A DNA stretch of 64,000 bases from Roseiarcus sp043784465 (GCA_043784465.1 JAYVYJ010000002.1:1-64000), one strand, 5' to 3'. Shown: positions 16,669 to 26,018, counted from the first letter of the stretch. The notes: generated from the sequence alone by a model not told the origin. Program-made: numbers and translations.

Positions 16669-18530
16669 GCGGTCTCCATCGTCATGGGAAGGTCGGCGGT
16701 CTTGAAATCCGCGATCGGCAGAACGAAGCGGCCGTCGTCGATCTTCTGAAAGCCGAGCCGTTCGTAGAGGTCGCGCACCATACCGTTCTTTGAGGTAGGG
16801 ATATATTGGCCAATCAACCGGGCGAGGCCGCGCGCACGCGCCTGCTCAACCAGCAACAAGAGCGTCGCGCGCTCGACCTCGCGGCCCAGCACGCGACAGC
16901 TCATCAACCAGCTATCAATCGCAAGCGCGTCGCCCTGCGCGCGCGCGATGACGACGGCGATGAGGCCGTTGTCGCCGAAGCGGTCGCGAAGGCGCAGATG
17001 CAGGCCGATCACTTGCGCGTCGCGCAGGAAGGCGTCGTATTCGGCCTCCGAATAGCGGCGCGTCGTTAGGTTGAACTGGTTTGTCTTGTTGACGAGCTGG
17101 ACGATGCGCTGGCGATGGGCGTCGTCGAAGCGGCCCCAGATCAGCCGCATCTGGAGGCTCGCCAGATAAGCGGCGAGATCGCCGAAGGTCTCGCGTTCGG
17201 ATTGGCGTTTGGCGTTGCCGCGATATTGCTCGGTGCGCAGCCGATCCTCCGCCGTCAGCGCGACGGCCTCGAAATAGCCGGCGAGGGCGAGGACGTCGGG
17301 CACGAGCGCGGGATCGTCGGGGACTTCCGGCACGCCCACCATCGGCAGCGCCTCGCGCACGCGGGTGCGCTCGAACGGGTTGTCGTCAAGAAACACGAGG
17401 CTGTCGAGACCGATGTTGAGGCGCTGCGCGATCAACTGGACATTAGCCGCTTTGTCGTCCCAGTTGGCGACGAAACAGGCGATGTCGACGCGGCTCAAGA
17501 TCATCTCGGGATGTTTGTCGAACGGCTCCCAACCGTTGGCTTCGTCGTTCTTCGAGCAGACGGCGAGGATGATTCCGCGTCTCGACAAATCCTTGGCATA
17601 GGCCTGAACGGCGAGAAATCCCTCGCCTAGCGCGCTTCCCTGTCCCAGCACGACGCCGTTCAACCCGTCGTCGCCGATGACGCCGCCCCACAGCGTGTTG
17701 TCGAGGTCGAGCACCAGACATTTGCGCGAGCGCCCCAACCGTGCGGCCAGCAATCTCACGACGAGTTCGCCATACATGGGCGCGGCGGCGGGCCGCACCT
17801 CCTGCTTGGCGCGCGCCCACAAAGCCGGGTCGCGCCACGCGGCGAGGCCGTCGCGCGCCGCCGCCGCATCGAGCGCGACGAGATCGACGCCCTCGGTGTC
17901 CGCCCATTCGCGCAAACTCACGTTGACGCGCGCCAGATAGGCCGCGCGCGAACCCGGCAAGCGATGTTCGTTGTTTCCCAGCAGCGCGGGCGGGGCGGGC
18001 AGGGCGGTCTGTTGCAGCACGCTTATCCCCGCCGTGCGCGCCTTGCGCCACAGGCCCAAGAGTTCGTCCTTCAGCCGGGCGAGCGTGTCGTCGACATCGG
18101 CGCGGGAATCGGAGGCGCTCACCCCGGCGGCGAGGCGCTCGCTGTCATGCGCGAACACGACCACGTCGGGACGGAACAAGTGCAGGCCCGAACGCGGGTC
18201 GTCGAACTCCTGAAGCATCTGCCCGTAGCCGCCTTCGTAGACGTCGAGCCACAGATTCGCCCGCAGGCCCGCCACGCGCAGCGCAGCGGCGAGATGGCCA
18301 GTCGTCGAGGAGCCGAGGAGTGCGAGACGCACCGGCTGAACGTCAAAAGCCGCCGGGCGCTCCGGCCAGCGGCGGCGCAAAATCTGATCGACCGCGTTGG
18401 TCTGCACGAAGTCCAGCCGCGACCGCGCGAGGCTCAGAAGCGCGTCGAAATCGCCGTCGCGGGCGATGGCCGCGATGCGCTCGCGCCAGTTCTCGGCGGG
18501 CGGCAACCAGACAAGTTCCGGGCTCGCCAT
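16665..18530 (-). CDS. FkbH-like HAD-IIIC phosphatase/ligase with SGNH-like and GNAT-like domains
   Basis: A 621-residue multidomain protein. Residues ~65-240 contain LLGSSTTGHLAAAL and resemble the N-terminal SGNH-like region of FkbH proteins. The HAD core begins with DLDNTLWGGVIGDDG at residues ~275-289 (nucleophile Asp of DxDxT) and continues with CSKNDEANG and VFLDDNPFER. The C-terminus ends in a GNAT-like fold with LYERLGFQKI. FkbH proteins load a three-carbon glycolytic acid onto an ACP; the ACP gene overlaps by 4 nt. No polyketide synthase is nearby, so the acceptor is unknown. Confidence 0.85.
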   Translation of the reverse strand: MASPELVWLPPAENWRERIAAIARDGDFDALLSLARSRLDFVQTNAVDQILRRRWPERPAAFDVQPVRLALLGSSTTGHLAAALRVAGLRANLWLDVYEGGYGQMLQEFDDPRSGLHLFRPDVVVFAHDSERLAAGVSASDSRADVDDTLARLKDELLGLWRKARTAGISVLQQTALPAPPALLGNNEHRLPGSRAAYLARVNVSLREWADTEGVDLVALDAAAARDGLAAWRDPALWARAKQEVRPAAAPMYGELVVRLLAARLGRSRKCLVLDLDNTLWGGVIGDDGLNGVVLGQGSALGEGFLAVQAYAKDLSRRGIILAVCSKNDEANGWEPFDKHPEMILSRVDIACFVANWDDKAANVQLIAQRLNIGLDSLVFLDDNPFERTRVREALPMVGVPEVPDDPALVPDVLALAGYFEAVALTAEDRLRTEQYRGNAKRQSERETFGDLAAYLASLQMRLIWGRFDDAHRQRIVQLVNKTNQFNLTTRRYSEAEYDAFLRDAQVIGLHLRLRDRFGDNGLIAVVIARAQGDALAIDSWLMSCRVLGREVERATLLLLVEQARARGLARLIGQYIPTSKNGMVRDLYERLGFQKIDDGRFVLPIADFKTADLPMTMETA

Positions 18531-18581
18531 GCTCTCCGCGCCTTTGATGTTCCTAGTTTGGTGTCTAGCCGGTCCGGGGCC

Positions 18582-19757
18582 TCAAATCACGCGCCTTCTC
18601 GCGAGGCTTCGCATGAGGTCGGCGGCGCCGTAGCGCCAGCGTTCGCACAGATGCGCGGGGCGGATGCGGTTGACCAGCGCGCCGAGCTTGTCGGCGCGGA
18701 TCGTCACCACGTCGCCGGGCTTGTGCGTAAACCCCTGCCCGGCAGCGTCGCGGTCCTGCACGGGGGCGAACATCGTGCCCAGATAGAGCGCCGCCCCATC
18801 GGGATAGGCGTGATGAGGGCCTAGCAATTGCCCCGCGAGATCGGCGGGGTCGCGGCTGATCTGCGACATCGACGAGACGCCCTCCATCACAAAACCGTCC
18901 TCGCCCCGCACATGCAGCGAAATCTCCAGAGCGCGCACGTCATCCAGCGAAAACGTCGCGTCGAAGAAGCGTACGAACGGGCCGAGCGCCGCGCTGGCGT
19001 TCTGATCCTTGGCCTTGCCGAGCAAAAGCGCGCTGCGGCCCTCGAAGTCGCGCAGGTTGACGTCGTTGCCGAGCGTCGCGCCGACGATGCGCCCGTCGGA
19101 GGCGATAATCAGCACGGCTTCCGGCTCCGGGTTGCTCCATCGCGAGGCTTCGTGAACCCCTGCGTCCGCGCCGCATCCGACCGCCGACATGGGTTGCGCC
19201 TTGGTGAAAATCTCCGCGTCCGGGCCGATGCCGACCTCCAGATATTGCGACCACGCGCCTTCGGCGAGAAGCGCCTCCTTGAGCCGCGCCGCCGCTTCCG
19301 AACCCGGTTTGAGCGCAGCTAAATCGTCGCCGATCAGGCGATGCGTCTCGGCGCGGATGCGTTGCGCGCTGTCGGGGTTGCCTCGCGCGCGCTCCTCGAT
19401 GACGCGCTCCACCATCGAGGCGACGAAGGTGACGCCCGCCGCCTTCACAGCTTGCAGATCGACCGGCGCCAGCAGCCACGGTTTTGCGGGGTCGCGCGTG
19501 TCGGGCGGCGTGTTGGCGAGCAACTCGGCCAGCGTCGCAATCCGCTCCCCGGTCGCCGCGCGCAGGGCGGCGGCGGGGTCGGGGCTTTCGGCGAGGTCGC
19601 GGATCGTGGGGTGGACGGCGGTGAGGTCGAACACGCCTTCGGGCCGAATCGCGACCACGCTCGGCCCGAGGCCGGGGCGGAAAGCGCGGCCCGCCAGCGC
19701 GCCCACGGCGCCGTCGACGGGCAAAATCTCAGACTCCTTGAGCCAGGGATAAGTCAT
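18582..19757 (-). CDS. fumarylacetoacetate hydrolase (FAH) family protein, probably sugar-acid catabolism
   Basis: A 391-residue protein whose C-terminal two-thirds carries FAH-fold motifs: VGIGPDAEIFTKAQPMSAVG, SRWSNPEPEAVLIIASDG, GATLGNDVNLRDFEGRS and the hydrophobic LYLGTMFAP region. Members of this length next to altronate/galactarate dehydratases are thought to dehydrate or cleave 2-keto-3-deoxy sugar acids. The start ATG 19757 was chosen over an upstream ATG (19823), which would overlap the divergent regulator start. It is divergent from the GntR gene with a 65-bp shared promoter region. The exact reaction is not known. Confidence 0.8.
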   Translation of the reverse strand: MTYPWLKESEILPVDGAVGALAGRAFRPGLGPSVVAIRPEGVFDLTAVHPTIRDLAESPDPAAALRAATGERIATLAELLANTPPDTRDPAKPWLLAPVDLQAVKAAGVTFVASMVERVIEERARGNPDSAQRIRAETHRLIGDDLAALKPGSEAAARLKEALLAEGAWSQYLEVGIGPDAEIFTKAQPMSAVGCGADAGVHEASRWSNPEPEAVLIIASDGRIVGATLGNDVNLRDFEGRSALLLGKAKDQNASAALGPFVRFFDATFSLDDVRALEISLHVRGEDGFVMEGVSSMSQISRDPADLAGQLLGPHHAYPDGAALYLGTMFAPVQDRDAAGQGFTHKPGDVVTIRADKLGALVNRIRPAHLCERWRYGAADLMRSLARRRVI

Positions 19758-19822
19758 CGCGCGTTCCTTTCCGCTTTTCCGCTTTGCGGCGGCCTCGCCC
19801 GGATCTAACATGTCAGCCGGCA

Positions 19823-20506
19823 ATGAGCGAGATCACGATGGGCGAGCGTGCGCCCGGCAAGGCCGAACTGGCCTACGAGGCGATCAGGGAGGCGATCCTG
19901 TCGGGCGAGCTTGAGCCTGGCGCGGCGATCGACAAGGCCGCCTTGTGCGAAACGCTCGGCGTGTCGCGCTTTCCGGTCTCGGCGGCGGTCGGGCGGCTGG
20001 CGTTCGAGCGGCTGGTGCGGGTGGAGCCGCAGCACGGCTCGTTCGTGGCGGCGATCTCGGCGGGCGACGTGCGCGAGCAATTGTTTCTGCGCGGCGCGCT
20101 GGAAAGCGCCATCGCGGCCCGCGCGGCGCTCGAATTCGACGAGGACGCCCGCGCCGAACTCGCCGCCAACGTCGAGGAGGCCGAGGCCGCAGCCGCGTCA
20201 GGCGACCGCGCCCGCTTCTATGCGCTCGACGTCGCCTTTCATGAGGGGCTGACCGGCCCGCTGGGCCTGCATCGCACGGCGGAAGTGCTCGACGGCGTGC
20301 GCAACCATCTGGAGCGGGCGCGGCGCCTGCTGATGAGTCCCCCGGGCCGTCTGCGCCAGACGCTCGCCGAGCACCGCGCGGTGCTGGCGGCGGTGGCGCG
20401 CGGCGACGCGGAGGCGGCGCGGGCGGCGATGTCCGCCCATATCGCCGCCGTGTGCGAAACGTTCGAGACCCTAGCCCGCGAAAAACCCAACCTGTTCACG
20501 CCCTGA
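19823..20506 (+). CDS. GntR-family regulator with FCD effector domain
   Basis: About 227 residues. The winged HTH is at residues ~15-75 (AYEAIREAILSGELEPG, VSRFPVSAAVGRLAFERLV). The FCD domain follows, with the metal/ligand residues of DVAFHEGLTG and the C-terminal LAEHRAVLAAVARGD motif. A typical FadR-subgroup repressor of a catabolic operon. It is divergent from the FAH gene and 10 nt before the dehydratase, so it probably controls both in response to a sugar acid. ACATGT, a small palindrome at the divergent promoter near 19809, is a weak operator candidate. A second ATG at 19838 is possible. Confidence 0.87.
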   Translation: MSEITMGERAPGKAELAYEAIREAILSGELEPGAAIDKAALCETLGVSRFPVSAAVGRLAFERLVRVEPQHGSFVAAISAGDVREQLFLRGALESAIAARAALEFDEDARAELAANVEEAEAAAASGDRARFYALDVAFHEGLTGPLGLHRTAEVLDGVRNHLERARRLLMSPPGRLRQTLAEHRAVLAAVARGDAEAARAAMSAHIAAVCETFETLAREKPNLFTP

Positions 20507-20516
20507 AGGAGAAGCC

Positions 20517-22034
20517 ATGCCTACCCCCCGCGCCCTGCGCCTCGACGCGCGCGACAACGTTCTGATCGCCGTGGAGGGCTTCGCTCCCGGCGACGCGCCC
20601 GAGGGGGTGGCCGCGAGCGAGCGCGTGCCGCGCGGCCACAAGATGGCCGCGGCGCCCATCGCCATCGGCGAGCCGATCCGCAAATTCGGCCAAATCATCG
20701 GGTTCGCCGCGCGGGATATTGCGCCCGGCGAATGGGTGCATGAGCACAATTGCGTGCTGCACGATTTCCAGCGCGACTACCGCTTCGGGCAGGACGCGCG
20801 GGCGGTGGAACTGCTGCCCGTCGAACGACAGGCGACCTTCGAGGGCTATCGCCGCGCCAACGGCAAGACGGGCACGCGCAATTATCTGGGGATTCTCACC
20901 TCGGTGAACTGCTCGGCGACCGTCGCCCGGCTCGTCGCGCGCGAGGTCGAGAAGCAGGGGCTGCTCGACGACTACCCGGAGGTCGACGGCGTCATCCCGC
21001 TGGTTCACGGCACCGGCTGCGGCATGGCGGCCAAAGGCGAGGGGTTCGAGGCGCTCAAGCGCACCCAATGGGGCTATGCGGGCAACCCCAACATGGGCGG
21101 CGTATTGATGATCGGGCTGGGCTGCGAAGTGTTCCAGATCGGCCGCATGAAGGAGGAATACGCGATCGTCGAGGGCGACCTGTTCCAGTCCCTCACCATT
21201 CAGGCGACGGGGGGCACGCGCAAGACGGTGGCGGTGGCGCTCGACCGCATCCGAGCGATGCTGCCGATTCTCGCGCGCGCCAAGCGGGAGACGCGGCCTG
21301 TGAGCGAACTGATGCTGGCGCTGCAATGCGGCGGCTCCGACGGCTATTCCGGCATCACCGCCAACCCGGCTTTGGGCGCGGCGGTCGATCTTCTAGTCAA
21401 GCACGGCGGCACGGCGATCCTTTCCGAGACGCCCGAGATTTACGGCGCCGAACACCTGCTGACCGCCCGCGCCGCCAGCCGCGAGATCGGCGACAAGCTG
21501 GTCGGCCTCATCAAATGGTGGGAGGATTACACGGCCCGCAACGGCGGCGAGATGAACAACAATCCCTCGCCCGGCAACAAGGCCGGCGGCCTCACCACCA
21601 TTCTGGAAAAATCGCTGGGCGCAGCGGCCAAGGGCGGCACCACGCCGCTCAACGGCGTCTACAAATACGCCGAACCCGTCACCGCGCATGGCTTCGTCTA
21701 TATGGACACGCCCGGCTACGATCCCGTCTCCGCGACGGGTCAGGTGGCGGGCGGCGCCAATGTGCTGGCCTTCACCACCGGGCGCGGCTCGGCCTACGGC
21801 TGCAAGCCGACGCCCTCGATCAAGCTCGCCACCAACAGCGAGATGTTTCGCCGCATGGAGGAGGACATGGACATCAATTGCGGCGACGTGCTCGACGGCG
21901 TGTCCATCGAGGCCAAGGGCCGCCAGATATTCGAGCATGTATTGCGCGTCGCCAGCGGGGAACGCTCGAAATCCGAGGCGTTGGGTTATGGCGAGGCGGA
22001 ATTCGCGCCCTGGCAGATCGGGGCGACGATGTGA
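20517..22034 (+). CDS. altronate/galactarate dehydratase family protein (UxaA/GarD type)
   Basis: A 505-residue protein. The N-terminal SAF domain (residues ~10-75) is followed by the large catalytic domain with GYRRANGKTGTRNYLGIL, the cysteines of VNCSATVARLV, HGTGCGMA and GLGCEVFQIGR, and the family signature ALQCGGSDGYSGITANP. These enzymes dehydrate aldonic/aldaric acids to 2-keto-3-deoxy acids using Fe2+. GAAGGAG lies upstream of the ATG. The stop overlaps the next gene's GTG start. It could act on altronate, galactarate or another hexarate. Confidence 0.88.
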   Translation: MPTPRALRLDARDNVLIAVEGFAPGDAPEGVAASERVPRGHKMAAAPIAIGEPIRKFGQIIGFAARDIAPGEWVHEHNCVLHDFQRDYRFGQDARAVELLPVERQATFEGYRRANGKTGTRNYLGILTSVNCSATVARLVAREVEKQGLLDDYPEVDGVIPLVHGTGCGMAAKGEGFEALKRTQWGYAGNPNMGGVLMIGLGCEVFQIGRMKEEYAIVEGDLFQSLTIQATGGTRKTVAVALDRIRAMLPILARAKRETRPVSELMLALQCGGSDGYSGITANPALGAAVDLLVKHGGTAILSETPEIYGAEHLLTARAASREIGDKLVGLIKWWEDYTARNGGEMNNNPSPGNKAGGLTTILEKSLGAAAKGGTTPLNGVYKYAEPVTAHGFVYMDTPGYDPVSATGQVAGGANVLAFTTGRGSAYGCKPTPSIKLATNSEMFRRMEEDMDINCGDVLDGVSIEAKGRQIFEHVLRVASGERSKSEALGYGEAEFAPWQIGATM

Positions 22035-22684
22035 GGCCGGCTTTACTTTTCGACCTCGACGGCACGCTGGTCGATAGCGACGGCGACCATCTCATTGCGT
22101 TTCAGGAAGTGTTCGCTCCGTTCGGCATCGCTATGGATCGCGCGCTTTACGTGCGCGACATTATGGGCGCGCCCAACTCCGCCATCGGCGCGCGTTTCCT
22201 GCCGCATCTGCCCGAGGCCGAGCGTGCAAAAGTGCTGGACGCCAAGGAGGCGGCCTATCGCGCCCGCGTGGGCGAAATGACGCCGACGCCCGGCGCCAAA
22301 GCGCTGCTCGACCATGCGCAGGCGCACGGCCTCGCCTGCGCCGTCGTCACCAACGCGCCGCGCGCCAACGCCGAGATAGTTCTGGCGGCCTTGGGCTTCG
22401 CCGAGCGCCTGAAAACGCTGGTGATCGGCCCGGAGCTCGCGCATGGCAAACCCCACCCGCTTCCCTATCTGACGGGGCTGGCCCGCGTCGGCGCACGGCC
22501 GCAGGACGCCCTCGCGTTCGAGGATTCGCTCTCAGGCGTGCGGGCCGCCGTGGCGGCGGGGATCGCGGTGGTCGGCGTCACCACCGGCTTGCCCGCGCCC
22601 GCCTTGCTCGACGCCGGCGCAGTCTTTGCGGCGCCCGATTTCACCGATCCGCGCATCTATGAATGGATTGCGGCGCGCATTTGA
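22031..22684 (+). CDS. HAD-family phosphatase (phosphoglycolate phosphatase/phosphoglucomutase-like)
   Basis: A 217-residue HAD hydrolase. It has motif I LLFDLDGTLVDSDGDH, motif II TNAPRANAE, the lysine of HGKPHPLPYL, and motif IV FEDSLSGVRAA. A helical cap sits between motifs I and II. GTG 22031 overlaps the dehydratase stop (ATGTGA), so it is coupled to the sugar-acid operon and may remove phosphate from a sugar-phosphate intermediate. Its substrate is not defined. Confidence 0.85.
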   Translation: MRPALLFDLDGTLVDSDGDHLIAFQEVFAPFGIAMDRALYVRDIMGAPNSAIGARFLPHLPEAERAKVLDAKEAAYRARVGEMTPTPGAKALLDHAQAHGLACAVVTNAPRANAEIVLAALGFAERLKTLVIGPELAHGKPHPLPYLTGLARVGARPQDALAFEDSLSGVRAAVAAGIAVVGVTTGLPAPALLDAGAVFAAPDFTDPRIYEWIAARI

Positions 22685-22747
22685 ATGTCATCGGCGCCGG
22701 ATCGTCCTATATAACGCGGCGACCTCCCCGCCCTTAAAGTGAGTTCG

Positions 22748-23833
22748 ATGCCCACCGAATCCGAAATCCGCGCCGCCCTCGCCGGCATCAAAGGCCCCGA
22801 CGGCGCGCCCCTCGCCATTGACGGCGTCACGCAGCGCGACGCCAAAGTGTTCGTCGCCCTGCGCGTCGATCCCGCCCGCGCCCGCGCAATGGAGCCCGCC
22901 AAGGCCGCCGTGGAAGCCGCGATCAAGGCGCTGCCCGGCGTCGCTTCCGCCCTGGTCACTCTCACCGCCGAGTCGGCCCCCGGCGCGAAGCCCACGCCCG
23001 CGCCCACGCCCGCCCGTCCGCGCGGAGGCCGTCCCATCGAAGGCGTCGCCAAGATCATCGCGGTCGCGTCGGGCAAGGGCGGCGTCGGCAAGTCCACCAC
23101 CGCCTGCAATCTCGCGCTGGGTCTGGCGCATCTGGGCCTCAAGGTCGGCGTGCTCGACGCCGACGTGTTCGGCCCTTCGCTGCCGCGCCTGTTCGGCATA
23201 ACGCACAAGCCCTCGCTCGCGCCGGACGGACAAAAACTGCTGCCCATCGAGGCTTATGGCGTCAAGGTCATGTCCATCGGCTTCATGGTCGAGGAAAACT
23301 CGGCCATCGTCTGGCGCGGGCCGATGGTCACCTCTGCGCTCAACCAGTTCCTGCGCGACGTCGATTGGGGAACGCTCGACGTGCTCGTCATCGACATGCC
23401 GCCCGGCACCGGCGACGTGCAGCTTACGCTGGCGCAGAACGTGCCCATGGCCGGAGCGGTCATCGTCTCGACCCCGCAGGACCTGTCGCTGATCGACGCC
23501 CGCAGGGCGATTGCGATGTTCAAGCAGGTGGAGACGCCCATTCTCGGCATCGTCGAGAATATGAGCTATTTCCTGTGCCCCCATTGCGGCGGGCGCAGCG
23601 ACGTGTTCGCCCACGGCGGCGCGCGCCATGAGGCCGAAACCCAGGGCGTCCCCTTCCTGGGCGAAGCGCCGCTGCATATGCTGATCCGCGAGACCTCCGA
23701 CGGCGGCCGACCCGTGGTTGCGACCGCGCCCGACAGCCCGCAGGCGAAAGCCTATATAGAGATCGCCGCCAAGGTGCGCGCCGCGTTGGACGGCGCAACG
23801 CAGCGCGCGGCGCCGCGCATCGTCATCGCGTGA
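22748..23833 (+). CDS. mrp: Mrp/NBP35 family iron-sulfur cluster carrier ATPase
   Basis: About 361 residues. An N-terminal MIP18-like domain (residues ~1-75) is followed by a Pro-rich linker and the P-loop ATPase with deviant Walker A SGKGGVGKST, then DADVFGPSLPRLFG, IDMPPGTGDVQLTL and the cysteine pair CPHC that coordinates a bridging [4Fe-4S] cluster. It delivers Fe-S clusters to apoproteins in the cytosol. ATG 22748 is preferred; GTG 22739 is three codons upstream. The DUF971 gene follows after 10 nt, a common partnership. Confidence 0.93.
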   Translation: MPTESEIRAALAGIKGPDGAPLAIDGVTQRDAKVFVALRVDPARARAMEPAKAAVEAAIKALPGVASALVTLTAESAPGAKPTPAPTPARPRGGRPIEGVAKIIAVASGKGGVGKSTTACNLALGLAHLGLKVGVLDADVFGPSLPRLFGITHKPSLAPDGQKLLPIEAYGVKVMSIGFMVEENSAIVWRGPMVTSALNQFLRDVDWGTLDVLVIDMPPGTGDVQLTLAQNVPMAGAVIVSTPQDLSLIDARRAIAMFKQVETPILGIVENMSYFLCPHCGGRSDVFAHGGARHEAETQGVPFLGEAPLHMLIRETSDGGRPVVATAPDSPQAKAYIEIAAKVRAALDGATQRAAPRIVIA

Positions 23834-23843
23834 GGCCGCCGCG

Positions 23844-24143
23844 ATGAGCGATCCCTCTCCTTTGCCGCCCGGCGAGCCGTGGCCGGAAGAATTACGGGTT
23901 CAGGACAACGGCGGCCTGTTCAAGGTGACGTTCGACGACGGCGTGGTCGGCGCGATCACCGCCGACCGGCTCCGCGAGGCCAGTCCCAGCGCCGACAAGT
24001 CGCGAAACCCTGCTCCGCAGGGAAGGCTCGCCATCGTGGACGTCGAGCAAGTCGGCAATTACGCCGTCCGCGTCAGTTTCAACGACGGGCACAGCACCGG
24101 GATTTATACGTGGCGATTGCTCAGAAGCCTCGCCACGCATTAG
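23844..24143 (+). CDS. DUF971 (gamma-butyrobetaine hydroxylase-like N-terminal domain) protein
   Basis: A 99-residue protein with the DUF971 pattern: WPEELRVQDNGGLFKVTFDDG, DVEQVGNYAVRVSFNDGH and STGIYTWRLLRSL. In many bacteria this domain is fused to or adjacent to Mrp, as here (10-nt gap), suggesting a role in Fe-S handling. It is convergent with the MFS gene, and the two stop codons overlap. Confidence 0.87.
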   Translation: MSDPSPLPPGEPWPEELRVQDNGGLFKVTFDDGVVGAITADRLREASPSADKSRNPAPQGRLAIVDVEQVGNYAVRVSFNDGHSTGIYTWRLLRSLATH

Positions 24144-25369
24144 GGCCGCTTCAGCCGCACGTCCGGCAGGAAGAACGCCAGCAGCCCGATGGCCGGCAGG
24201 AACGCGCAGATGTTGTAGACGAAGTTGAGGCTCGTGACGTCGGCGACGAACCCCAACGCCGCCGCGCCGAGCCCGCCAAGCCCGAACGACAGGCCGAAGA
24301 ACAGCCCCGCGATCATCCCGATATGTCCCGGCGCCAGTTCCTGCGCATAGACCACCATCGCCGAAAACGCCGAGGACAGCACCAGTCCTATCGCTATGCT
24401 GTCGATCACCGTGCCGACCAACCCCAGATGCGGCAACAGGAGCGTGAACGGCAATACCCCGAGGATCGAGGCCCAGATCACGTATTTGCGCCCAATCCAG
24501 TCGCCGATGGGACCGCCGGCGAACGTACCCACGGCGACCGCACCCAGAAACACGAACAGCAAGACTTGCGCCGACTGAAGCTCAACGCCGAAAGTCTGCA
24601 TAAGATAAAATGTATAGTAGCTGTTGAGGCTCGCCAGATAGAACGTCTTGGAGAACAGCAGCACCACTAATATCGCAAGCGAGCGCCACACCAGTTTGCG
24701 TGGCAATCTGTCGGGCGCTGCGACCTGCGCACCCAAGCGCAGGACCGCGTGCGCCGTCTGCCATTGCGCGACCCGAGCCAGCAGAAGAATCGCGATGAAG
24801 GCGAGCGCCGTGAAGGCGAGCACGGATGTCTGCCCGTTCGGCACCACGATGAACGCCGCCATCAGCGGCCCCATCGACTGCCCGAAATTGCCGCCGACCT
24901 GAAACACGCTCTGCGCGAACCCATGCCGCCCGCCCGACGCAGCGCGCGCCGCGCGCGAAGCCTCCGGATGGAACACCGCGCTGCCGACGCCGACCAACGC
25001 AACGGACGCCAGCAGTATCGGATAGCTACGCGAGAAGGCGAGCAGCACCAGACCGATAGCCGTAAAACCCATTGCAAACGGGAGCGCCCAAGGCGTCGGG
25101 CGCTTGTCGGTCGCGTATCCGATCAGAGGTTGCAGCAGCGAGGCGGTGAGCTGGAAAACAAGCGTGATGACGCCGGTCTGGAAAAAGCTCAGCGAATATT
25201 GGTTGCGGAACACCGGATAGAGCGCAGGGGCGATCGCCTGCATCATGTCGTTGAGCATGTGCGAGGCGCTGGCTGCGAACAGGATGCCAAGCGCTGCGGT
25301 CTGCCGAGCCGCGGGCGCGATGACGGAGCGTGCGCTCTCCGGCGCGAGGACGGGTTCTGCCAGGCTCAT
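24140..25369 (-). CDS. MFS transporter, fosmidomycin-resistance (Fsr)-like
   Basis: A 409-residue protein with about 12 membrane helices. The N-terminus (FAASASHMLNDMMQAIAPALYP) and GYATDKRPTPWALP loop, with VFHPEASRAARAASGGRHG, are typical of the Fsr-like MFS group. These export fosmidomycin or other small molecules in exchange for protons; the true substrate is unknown. ATG 25369 gives a normal short N-terminus; the longer frame to 25450 is not needed. It lies downstream of infC on the same strand with a hairpin between. Confidence 0.85.
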   Translation of the reverse strand: MSLAEPVLAPESARSVIAPAARQTAALGILFAASASHMLNDMMQAIAPALYPVFRNQYSLSFFQTGVITLVFQLTASLLQPLIGYATDKRPTPWALPFAMGFTAIGLVLLAFSRSYPILLASVALVGVGSAVFHPEASRAARAASGGRHGFAQSVFQVGGNFGQSMGPLMAAFIVVPNGQTSVLAFTALAFIAILLLARVAQWQTAHAVLRLGAQVAAPDRLPRKLVWRSLAILVVLLFSKTFYLASLNSYYTFYLMQTFGVELQSAQVLLFVFLGAVAVGTFAGGPIGDWIGRKYVIWASILGVLPFTLLLPHLGLVGTVIDSIAIGLVLSSAFSAMVVYAQELAPGHIGMIAGLFFGLSFGLGGLGAAALGFVADVTSLNFVYNICAFLPAIGLLAFFLPDVRLKRP

Positions 25370-25421
25370 GATGTCCTCGAAAGCGCCCGGTTCAAAGTCA
25401 CGGACGCACAACGCCGCCTTA

Positions 25422-25442
25422 GCGCGGAACAAGTTTCCGCGC
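25422..25442 (-). other. hairpin between infC and the MFS gene
   Basis: GCGCGGAA (25422-25429) pairs perfectly with TTCCGCGC (25435-25442) across a 5-nt loop. No T-run follows on either strand. It may be a weak terminator after infC or part of the MFS gene leader. Confidence 0.35.
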
Positions 25443-25490
25443 CAAGCCATCGAAAAACATTTAACAGATCACGCTTTCGGGACCGGCCGT

Positions 25491-26018
25491 TCAGCGTGGC
25501 GCGAGCACCATCACCATCTGACGGCCTTCCATCAGCGGCTCGGCCTCCACCTTGGCGATCTCCGCCGTCTCGGCCTTCACCTTCTGCAAAAGACGGTAGC
25601 CGATGTCCTGGTGCGCCATTTCGCGGCCACGAAAACGCAGCGTGACTTTGACCTTGTCGCCTTCCTCGAAAAACCGGAAGACGGAGCGCATCTTGACCTC
25701 GTAATCATGCTCGTCGATGCCGGGACGCAGCTTGATCTCCTTGATCTCGACGATCTTCTGGCGCTTGCGCTGCTCGGACGACTTTTTCTGCTCCAGGAAG
25801 CGGTACTTCCCGAAATCGAGGATCTTGCAGACCGGCGGCGTAGCGTTGGGCACGATCTCGACGAGATCGAGGCCGGCCTCTTCGGCGAGCTTCTGCGCGT
25901 CGGGCAGATTCACGACGCCGCGATTCTTGCCTTCGTCGTCGATGAGCTGGACCTGAACGGCGCGAATGTCACGGTTGACGCGCGGGCCCCCTTTCTCTGG
26001 CGCCGCAATGGCTTTCAT
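25491..26018 (-). CDS. infC: translation initiation factor IF-3
   Basis: A 175-residue protein with both IF-3 domains: the N-terminal PRVNRDIRAVQVQLIDDEG, the linker KYRFLEQKKSSEQRKRQK, and the C-terminal EIKLRPGIDEHDYEVKMRS with EGDKVKVTLRFRGREMAHQ. It binds the 30S subunit and checks start-codon/initiator pairing. It starts with ATG rather than the AUU known from E. coli. rpmI and rplT are not adjacent; the next gene downstream is the MFS transporter. Confidence 0.97.
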   Translation of the reverse strand: MKAIAAPEKGGPRVNRDIRAVQVQLIDDEGKNRGVVNLPDAQKLAEEAGLDLVEIVPNATPPVCKILDFGKYRFLEQKKSSEQRKRQKIVEIKEIKLRPGIDEHDYEVKMRSVFRFFEEGDKVKVTLRFRGREMAHQDIGYRLLQKVKAETAEIAKVEAEPLMEGRQMVMVLAPR

